From assembly GCA_001825115.1 (NCBI GenBank), contig MHUY01000010.1:21023-31599 (forward strand): DNA of 10,577 bases. The letters are read 5' to 3'. Source of the stretch: Candidatus Yonathbacteria bacterium RIFOXYC2_FULL_47_9. GTDB lineage: Bacteria; Patescibacteriota; Minisyncoccia; Phycocordibacterales; UBA1550. Position 1 is the first letter of the stretch. The number at the start of each line of letters is the position of its first letter. The translations under genes and the position numbers were made by a program. Under the pieces are notes generated by a model that was not told the DNA's origin, did no database searches, and saw only the letters and a list, made by a program, of their open reading frames with translations. Positions 6,637 to 10,577 of the stretch are shown one piece after another.

Positions 6637-6735
6637 TCACCACTTAAAGCGGGAAAGCAACTTGATAATCATGTAGACGAAAAGCGCAACGAGAGGAGCC
6701 CAGACCGCTAAAAGGATTGTGTCTTGCGTGATCAT
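6637..6735 (-). CDS. 32-aa single-helix membrane protein, candidate pIX-like tip protein
   Basis: The product begins MITQDTILLAVW; one hydrophobic helix spans about residues 7-26, followed by a basic end (KLLSRFKW). Its ATG overlaps the TGA of the 41-aa gene as ATGA. In Ff phages genes VII (33 aa) and IX (32 aa) are adjacent and overlapping, lie just upstream of the major coat gene VIII, and encode the tip proteins needed to start assembly. Size, pairing and position all match. No residue-level homology is claimed at this length. Confidence 0.65.
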   Translation of the reverse strand: MITQDTILLAVWAPLVALFVYMIIKLLSRFKW

Positions 6736-6857
6736 ATGATGTTTTTGATGATGTCCGAGATGAGCTTAAAGCCCATATCGACAAACTTAAAAAGCAGGAT
6801 ACCAAAGCCTAAAGCGAAGAAAACAAACAGAGAATAGTAGATGAAAATTAGTGCCAT
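6732..6857 (-). CDS. 41-aa single-helix membrane protein, candidate pVII-like tip protein
   Basis: Starts MALIFIYYSLFVFF; a hydrophobic helix covers about residues 2-24 and is followed by an amphipathic, Lys/Ile-rich tail. The ATG at 6857 overlaps the end of the 196-aa gene by 10 nt, and the TGA stop overlaps the ATG of the 32-aa gene by 4 nt. This nested coupling is strong evidence for translation. Assigned to the gene VII slot by length, topology and neighbours only. Confidence 0.68.
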   Translation of the reverse strand: MALIFIYYSLFVFFALGFGILLFKFVDMGFKLISDIIKNII

Positions 6858-7438
6858 GGTTTTTTATTTGTCATGTTGTTATACACAAACCCCACAACCA
6901 TGAGGAACATGAGAGAAATTAAAATCGTCAAAAGAAAAGAAAGGTTGCCCGCGTCTTGGACAAACAGGGGACTGGTTGAGGTACTAACAACAGTAGCTGT
7001 AAGGTCGCCCAAAGGGTCGGGCGTAGTGCTTGTGTCACGGTCAACCCATGAGACGGTATAGTCGCCACCCAAGCCCGCAAAGCCTGTCACTGAATAATAA
7101 ATGGGGGAGTTGATACACTTAAACGACATAGGGGTCATCTGGTAGTTGATGTTCATCGTGTCTTGAATGATATTCGTTGTCGTGAGAATTTCGCCACACC
7201 ACATTTTGCTTTCGATACCTTTCGTTGGGTCTGTTTTGACTTGAGTATTAAGAATCGTGCGCGTGCTTGTTGCCATGAGTAGGAAAGTGCCGTTTGCAGT
7301 AAAATTCCACATTTGAGTTTTCGCATCACTTGGAAATTCGGAAGCATCAGCGGGGAGGACACTCGCAACAAAAGAGACGAGCAAAATCGCCGTAGCGATA
7401 GCAATGCTTTGCAAAATATGTTCTCGATGTTCTTTCAT
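6848..7438 (-). CDS. 196-aa secreted protein with C-terminal membrane anchor, function unknown
   Basis: Residues 1-33 form a long signal-type sequence (MKEHREH, then a hydrophobic core, then ADAS). The mature part (about 34-165) is Thr/Ser-rich and probably beta-structured, with two cysteines (C81, C108) that could pair. A transmembrane helix follows at about 167-187, then a short basic tail. It lies between the 39-aa gene (2 nt upstream) and the VII/IX-like pair (10-nt overlap). Ff phages have the ssDNA-binding gene V in this slot; this protein is clearly not that. It may be an extra virion or surface protein of the element. No family recognised. Confidence 0.83.
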   Translation of the reverse strand: MKEHREHILQSIAIATAILLVSFVASVLPADASEFPSDAKTQMWNFTANGTFLLMATSTRTILNTQVKTDPTKGIESKMWCGEILTTTNIIQDTMNINYQMTPMSFKCINSPIYYSVTGFAGLGGDYTVSWVDRDTSTTPDPLGDLTATVVSTSTSPLFVQDAGNLSFLLTILISLMFLMVVGFVYNNMTNKKPWH

Positions 7439-7440
7439 AA

Positions 7441-7560
7441 TTAGAATTTTTTCTTATACCCAAAACTTGCTATGCGTTGAGAAAGAAGCGTGCCTCTCCA
7501 AAAAGAAGCCATGCGTGATGTGTTAAATTTTCCAATGCGTCTAAATCTTTTTGCGTTCAT
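7441..7560 (-). CDS. 39-aa basic microprotein
   Basis: Unrecognised. Starts MNAKRFRRIGKF; 11 Lys/Arg, no acidic residue, several Phe/Tyr/Trp. ATG at 7560 is 4 nt after the zinc-finger gene stop, and the TAA is 2 nt before the 196-aa gene. The exact fit between two neighbours supports coding. It is one of four such basic peptides in the module; ssDNA or RNA binding is a reasonable guess from charge alone. Confidence 0.55.
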   Translation of the reverse strand: MNAKRFRRIGKFNTSRMASFWRGTLLSQRIASFGYKKKF

Positions 7561-7564
7561 GATT

Positions 7565-7729
7565 TTAATTTAATGAATCAGTAAAAATACTTCCCATTTT
7601 GTGGTACTCAGTAAAATGTTGATCTACTTCTTGAAAAGTTGGGAATATGCGCTGGCAAAAAACACATACATACCGCAAAGTATCTTTTTGCTCACGAACT
7701 CTTTTTATTGTTTTTTCTTTCAAGGGCAT
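7565..7729 (-). CDS. 54-aa C2H2 zinc-finger microprotein, first gene of the module
   Basis: Residues 1-20 are basic (MPLKEKTIKRVREQK). They are followed by a canonical C2H2 pattern: C22-X2-C25-X12-H38-X4-H43, with the hydrophobic positions expected between the ligands (Phe29, Phe32, Val35). One complete finger is present. ATG at 7729 has only AT-rich sequence upstream and no Shine-Dalgarno; the stop is 4 nt before the 39-aa gene. As the first gene after the structured intergenic region it could be a repressor, replication accessory or DNA-packaging protein. The finger pattern is seen directly; the role is unknown. Confidence 0.72.
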   Translation of the reverse strand: MPLKEKTIKRVREQKDTLRYVCVFCQRIFPTFQEVDQHFTEYHKMGSIFTDSLN

Positions 7730-8070
7730 TTTTAAAATATGAATTAACTACAAATTTTATAATTCTGTGCATAACTCTGTGGACAGTGCATTTCGTACAA
7801 GCAGGAGCTTAGATGGGCTTCTTTATAAAAAGGAAGAGGGGTCCGGGGGGAAACCAATGCCCATCGGTCAGGCAGATGAAAAGACCGAACATTTTCTATG
7901 TTTCGTTCAAAACAACAGAGCAAAAACCTTTCAGTAAAACTTCTGTTGCTTCAAATATAGATCGGCCGATCGAGTGTTTTTAAAACGGGGAACATTAACC
8001 ACTCGCTTTTTTAGAAAAGAAAGCGAACCCCTCCATATGCTGTTTTATATAGGGGAGGTGTATCTAGTAT
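7730..8070. other. structured intergenic region, candidate phage origin/packaging region
   Basis: No supported gene in about 340 nt. It holds an AT-rich stretch (about 7725-7765) and then a chain of inverted repeats: a stem GATGGGC/GCCCATC (7812-7818, 7859-7865) enclosing a 7-bp hairpin (7818-7836) and a GG-rich hairpin (7840-7855); TCGGTC/GACCGA (7864-7888); CAACAGA/TCTGTTG (7913-7948); the palindrome GATCGGCCGATC (7960-7971); CGAGTG/CACTCG (7971-8005); a 10-bp hairpin (8003-8026); and a 9-bp bulged hairpin (8028-8055). Several overlap by a few bases and would be alternatives. A run of hairpins upstream of the operon recalls the filamentous-phage intergenic region that carries origins and packaging signal. 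A structured RNA is another possibility; I did not recognise tRNA, tmRNA, SRP RNA or RNase P RNA in it. Confidence 0.5.
7766..7786 (-). promoter_or_regulatory. DnaA box plus weaker tandem box
   Basis: On the - strand, TTATGCACA (7774-7766) matches the DnaA-box form TTATNCACA exactly, and CTGTCCACA (7786-7778), 12 nt away, differs at two positions from TTATCCACA. They adjoin the AT-rich tract 7725-7765, which could serve as an unwinding region. One good box can occur by chance; two in tandem beside an AT-rich tract is suggestive. It could be an origin element or a DnaA-controlled operator of the zinc-finger operon. Confidence 0.35.
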
Positions 8071-8098
8071 ATGTCGCACAATATATCTTTTGCGACGT
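8071..8098. repeat. dif-like 11-6-11 inverted repeat, possible Xer attachment site
   Basis: Two 11-nt arms (8071-8081 and 8088-8098) are inverted copies matching at 9 of 11 positions around the 6-nt centre TATATC. Read on the - strand, the second arm TTGTGCGACAT agrees with the E. coli XerD arm TTATGTTAAAT at 7 of 11 positions and the centre reads GATATA. It lies exactly between the structured region and the host genes, where an inovirus integrating by XerCD at dif would leave a junction. There is no T-run, so it is not a good terminator. No second copy was found in the window. Confidence 0.35.
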
Positions 8099-8121
8099 GC
8101 CGTATGGCTTGAAATATGCCT

Positions 8122-8331
8122 TTAATTGAATAGGCCTAAAATACTTGTTTTAAGATATCCCCCAAGTGGTAAAAGATAATCGAACCAAGCACCCTTAAGG
8201 ATACCGAATATCTTTTGCATGAGCGGGTCGCTCAGTATTGCGCGCAGATCAATATTGAAATACGTTAACGCAGCTACGCCAACAATTACGATAAAAATAA
8301 TTTCCGTGAATCCGCCTGAAGTTTTTTTCAT
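8122..8331 (-). CDS. 69-aa single-pass membrane protein downstream of the M23 peptidase
   Basis: Starts MKKTSGGFTEIIFIVIVGVA; one transmembrane helix at about residues 9-26, then an amphipathic, moderately hydrophobic C-terminal part (about 30-69). Start ATG 8331 chosen because it gives a normal N-terminus and clears the M23 stop by 22 nt; an in-frame start at 8424 would overlap the peptidase gene. It resembles the small membrane proteins often seen beside cell-wall genes in Parcubacteria, so I assign it to the host side. Function unknown. Confidence 0.82.
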   Translation of the reverse strand: MKKTSGGFTEIIFIVIVGVAALTYFNIDLRAILSDPLMQKIFGILKGAWFDYLLPLGGYLKTSILGLFN

Positions 8332-8353
8332 ATAAATAAGTATACGCCGGTTC

Positions 8354-9631
8354 CTACAGATAATCCATTGGATCAAGATATGCGTTGAGCGCAGCCACCG
8401 GCATCGTGTAGTTTCGTCCACCACACGCCGTGCTTGGTCGTGTCTTTACCTCTACGGCGGCCGCTGCAAACACCGTCAGGTGCAAGTGTGGGCCCGTTGA
8501 GTATCCGGTATTACCACTGTAGCCAATAATATCACCCGTGTTGACGGTAGCACCTTTTGAAACCTTGATGAGCGACAAGTGTGCGTATAAACTCGCAAGA
8601 CCGTTATTATGACGGATGAGCACCCACTTGCCATAGGATGCCCCAGGACAGGTCGTATCAGTGTCACCCGCACCAATTATCGTTCCGCCAAGCATCGCTT
8701 TCACTTTAGTACCAACCGATACACCAAAGTCTACTCCGTTATGCCCCTTACCATTATATGCACCGCTTCTTGAAAACGCGGTATCACCAAAATGCTGCGT
8801 GAGGCGCATAGCATCAAGTGGTTTGGAAAATACTTTTGTGCCACGTGGCGGAATCGACGTCGGGTCCAAAATAAACTTCAATGTCGACTCATATTCACGC
8901 AATTCTTTTTCGAACGCATCCTTAAGTGCAATCTTTTGTTTTAGGATCTTGCTATAGGTCGATTCTTGATTCTTAGTTTGTGCTAAAAGCTTCGCTTGAG
9001 CAGCGTTGTTTGCCTCAGCGATTTTTTTACGATCAGAGAGCTCGCTTTTGAGCGTAAGGAAGTTCTTTTTTTCCACCTGCTGCTTCCCTTGTTTGTTTTC
9101 TAGGTCAACCTTTAACCCCTTAATGACTTCTACGTTATCTCGCACCTTTCCCGTAAACTGATCAAGTGCCTCGAGGTCATCCCAAACGCCTGAAAAGCTC
9201 TCACTCGAAAGAGCGACCTGCGCCAAGGACCGCGCCTCTCGTTCATTGACCACACGAAGCGCCTCTGCAAGAGCTGCGGTGCGCAAATCTATCTCGTCTT
9301 CCCGAGAAGAAATTTGTGACCCAAGCTGACGGATCTTCAAGTCGGTTGTATCAACTTTTGTTTGCGTGATACGGATCTCTGCTTCAAGTTTTTTTCGCAA
9401 AGCGTTGAGTTCGGCGATTGAGGTTGCCAGTGTCTTTTTTTTTGCAGCCAACACCGTAAGATCGTTTTGATATTTCTTGATCTCTTGTTCAAGCTTTTGT
9501 ATCTCAATCGACTTTGCTGAAATCTTACCTCGAAGCTCTTCAGCCGTTTGCGCATACACAAACAAATCGGCACCAAAGAGTCCTGTGGCGATCACTACTA
9601 TGGCTATAAATTGATATAGGAAAAGGCGCAT
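8354..9631 (-). CDS. secreted coiled-coil M23 peptidoglycan endopeptidase (EnvC/NlpD-like layout)
   Basis: 425 aa. Residues 1-27 form a signal peptide or anchor (cleavage likely after VYA). Residues about 28-250 are a long coiled coil rich in Lys/Glu/Leu heptads. Residues about 265-425 are an M23/LytM peptidase domain. By comparison with LytM, the zinc ligands are H297 and D301 (GHNGVDF) and H384 (HLH), and the catalytic histidines are H351 (LYAHLS) and H382, all present. It is therefore probably an active hydrolase of peptide cross-links rather than an inactive activator. Cys328 and Cys403 may pair. It begins 10 nt after the gltX stop, so it is probably co-transcribed. Likely role: cell-wall remodelling or daughter-cell separation. 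Confidence 0.96.
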   Translation of the reverse strand: MRLFLYQFIAIVVIATGLFGADLFVYAQTAEELRGKISAKSIEIQKLEQEIKKYQNDLTVLAAKKKTLATSIAELNALRKKLEAEIRITQTKVDTTDLKIRQLGSQISSREDEIDLRTAALAEALRVVNEREARSLAQVALSSESFSGVWDDLEALDQFTGKVRDNVEVIKGLKVDLENKQGKQQVEKKNFLTLKSELSDRKKIAEANNAAQAKLLAQTKNQESTYSKILKQKIALKDAFEKELREYESTLKFILDPTSIPPRGTKVFSKPLDAMRLTQHFGDTAFSRSGAYNGKGHNGVDFGVSVGTKVKAMLGGTIIGAGDTDTTCPGASYGKWVLIRHNNGLASLYAHLSLIKVSKGATVNTGDIIGYSGNTGYSTGPHLHLTVFAAAAVEVKTRPSTACGGRNYTMPVAALNAYLDPMDYL

Positions 9632-9641
9632 CTTTTACAGG

Positions 9642-10577
9642 CTATGCTGAGAGAAGCTTTTTTGCTCGCTCAACACGGCGAAGGGTTATTTCTGAACCAA
9701 GAATACTGGCAAGTGTGAATGGATCAGGTGATTTATCACGTCCTGAAAGTGCGTAACGCAAAGGCCAGAGCACATTTCCCCTGCCTACTTCTGTTGCGTA
9801 ATCCCAAAGCGCAGCCTTGACCGTGTCTGCCGTAAAATCTGTTGGGGATACTTTTTGCAATAATTCTGTTACTTTGTCAAGGTGTGTGCGTGTATGGTCT
9901 GCATCTTTATCATCTTTCCAATAGAGGGCTTCTTTAGAGTAGGTGGGGTCCTGGAAAAAGTATCCTATCTCTCCCCCGCTTGCCAATTCAGTGATTTCAC
10001 CAAGCGCATTGATACGCTCAAGGATGATTGGCATAATTTTTTCAAAAAGTTCAGGATTATTTTTTGCTTCGACACGAAGATTTTCTGGCAGACGCATAAG
10101 CACCTCCTCCACTGCCCTTTCAGCAGGCAGCAGTTTTAGATAGTGCTTATTCAGCCATTTGAGTTTTTCGATATTAAATACAGCACCGGACTTGTGAACT
10201 TTTTCAAGTGTAAAAAGCTCAAGCATTTCTTTAAGAGAAACGATCTCTTGATCACTACCAGGGTTCCATCCCATCAAGGCAACGAAGTTAAGAATTGCTT
10301 CCGGCAGATACCCTTCATCGCGATATTCAGTCACGGCAAGCGCGCCATGGCGCTTGGAGAGCTTTGACTTGTCGGGGGCAAGGATCATCGGTAAATGTGT
10401 ATACGATGGACGCGGAGCACCGAGTGCCTCCTGAATAAGGATCTGGCGGGGTGTATTCGAAATACCATCATCTCCACGAATGATGTGCGTGACGCCCATT
10501 TCAAAGTCATCAACAACAACCGCAAAATGATAGAGTGGCGATTCGAGGTCTTTAGCAATGACGAAGTCGCCAAGCTC
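9642..10577 (-). CDS. gltX: glutamyl-tRNA synthetase, C-terminal 311 residues (5' end outside window)
   Basis: Class I aminoacyl-tRNA synthetase that charges tRNA with glutamate. The frame is open to the right edge; the ATG at 10499 is internal. The visible part starts in the catalytic domain (GDFVIAKDLESPLYHFAVVVDD, shortened here, then MGVTHIIRGDDGISNTPRQ), has the KMSKS-type loop as KSKLSKRHG, and continues through the helical anticodon-binding region to a normal C-terminus (ERAKKLLSA). The HIGH motif lies in the missing part. About 310 of the usual 470-490 residues are present. Whether it is a discriminating enzyme or also charges tRNA-Gln cannot be judged. Housekeeping host gene that fixes the right side as chromosomal. 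Confidence 0.97.
   Translation of the reverse strand, partial: ELGDFVIAKDLESPLYHFAVVVDDFEMGVTHIIRGDDGISNTPRQILIQEALGAPRPSYTHLPMILAPDKSKLSKRHGALAVTEYRDEGYLPEAILNFVALMGWNPGSDQEIVSLKEMLELFTLEKVHKSGAVFNIEKLKWLNKHYLKLLPAERAVEEVLMRLPENLRVEAKNNPELFEKIMPIILERINALGEITELASGGEIGYFFQDPTYSKEALYWKDDKDADHTRTHLDKVTELLQKVSPTDFTADTVKAALWDYATEVGRGNVLWPLRYALSGRDKSPDPFTLASILGSEITLRRVERAKKLLSA

Noticed and set aside
7839..7880. Resemblance to the bacterial SRP (4.5S) RNA core (GTCCGG and AGGCAGATGA words)
   Set aside because: The words are in the wrong order and spacing, and the GGAA tetraloop and asymmetric loop of domain IV cannot be formed.
8073..8096. Terminator for the 69-aa host gene
   Set aside because: The GTCGCA/TGCGAC stem is short with a 12-nt loop, and no T-run follows on either strand.
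1..10577. CRISPR array, tRNA or IS element
   Set aside because: No regularly spaced direct repeats, no convincing cloverleaf and no transposase reading frame were found on either strand.

Overview
The window looks like a chromosomal piece of a small-genome bacterium, most likely a Candidate Phyla Radiation (Patescibacteria/Parcubacteria-type) organism. This is an inference from three things: the style of the secreted proteins, the very tight gene packing without recognisable Shine-Dalgarno sites, and the trio of glutamyl-tRNA synthetase, coiled-coil M23 peptidase and tiny single-helix protein. No rRNA or tRNA marker is present to confirm it.

Left part (1-2922, + strand, visibly AT-richer than the rest): the 3' part of a SIR2-family NADase gene followed 7 nt later by a complete HerA/DUF87-type hexameric ATPase gene. 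This pair matches the known SIR2-HerA (Nezha) anti-phage, NAD-depleting defence module. It converges on the next block across an intergenic stretch with a hairpin-plus-T terminator (3000-3023) and a 46-bp perfect palindrome (3031-3076).

Middle part (about 3031-8100, - strand, read right to left): a compact filamentous-phage (inovirus)-like morphogenesis module. In transcription order it encodes a 54-aa C2H2 zinc-finger microprotein, a 39-aa basic peptide, a 196-aa secreted and membrane-anchored protein, 41-aa and 32-aa single-helix proteins with ATGA overlap, a hairpin-rich gap, a 40-aa basic peptide, a 69-aa two-helix protein (candidate major coat), 33-aa and 45-aa basic peptides, a 509-aa signal-peptide/C-anchor protein (candidate adsorption protein), a 91-aa membrane protein, a 43-aa charged peptide, and a Zot/pI-type assembly ATPase. 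Sizes, topologies and order parallel genes VII-IX-VIII-III-VI-I of Ff phages. Eight of these genes are under 60 codons. Most junctions are 1-10 nt or overlap, which suggests translational coupling. No replication initiator, integrase or recognisable ssDNA-binding protein is visible. Upstream of the operon lies about 390 nt without genes (7730-8121) that contains an AT-rich tract with a TTATNCACA-type DnaA box, a chain of stem-loops, and an 11-6-11 dif-like inverted repeat at 8071-8098. It could be the phage origin/packaging region and the junction with the host.

Right part (8122-10577, - strand): ordinary host genes in one likely operon, gltX (5' end outside the window), then a secreted coiled-coil M23 endopeptidase, then a 69-aa membrane protein. 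The main interest is a minimal inovirus-like element, or a domesticated filament-assembly operon, placed beside a defence system and containing several microgenes that length-limited gene calling would miss.
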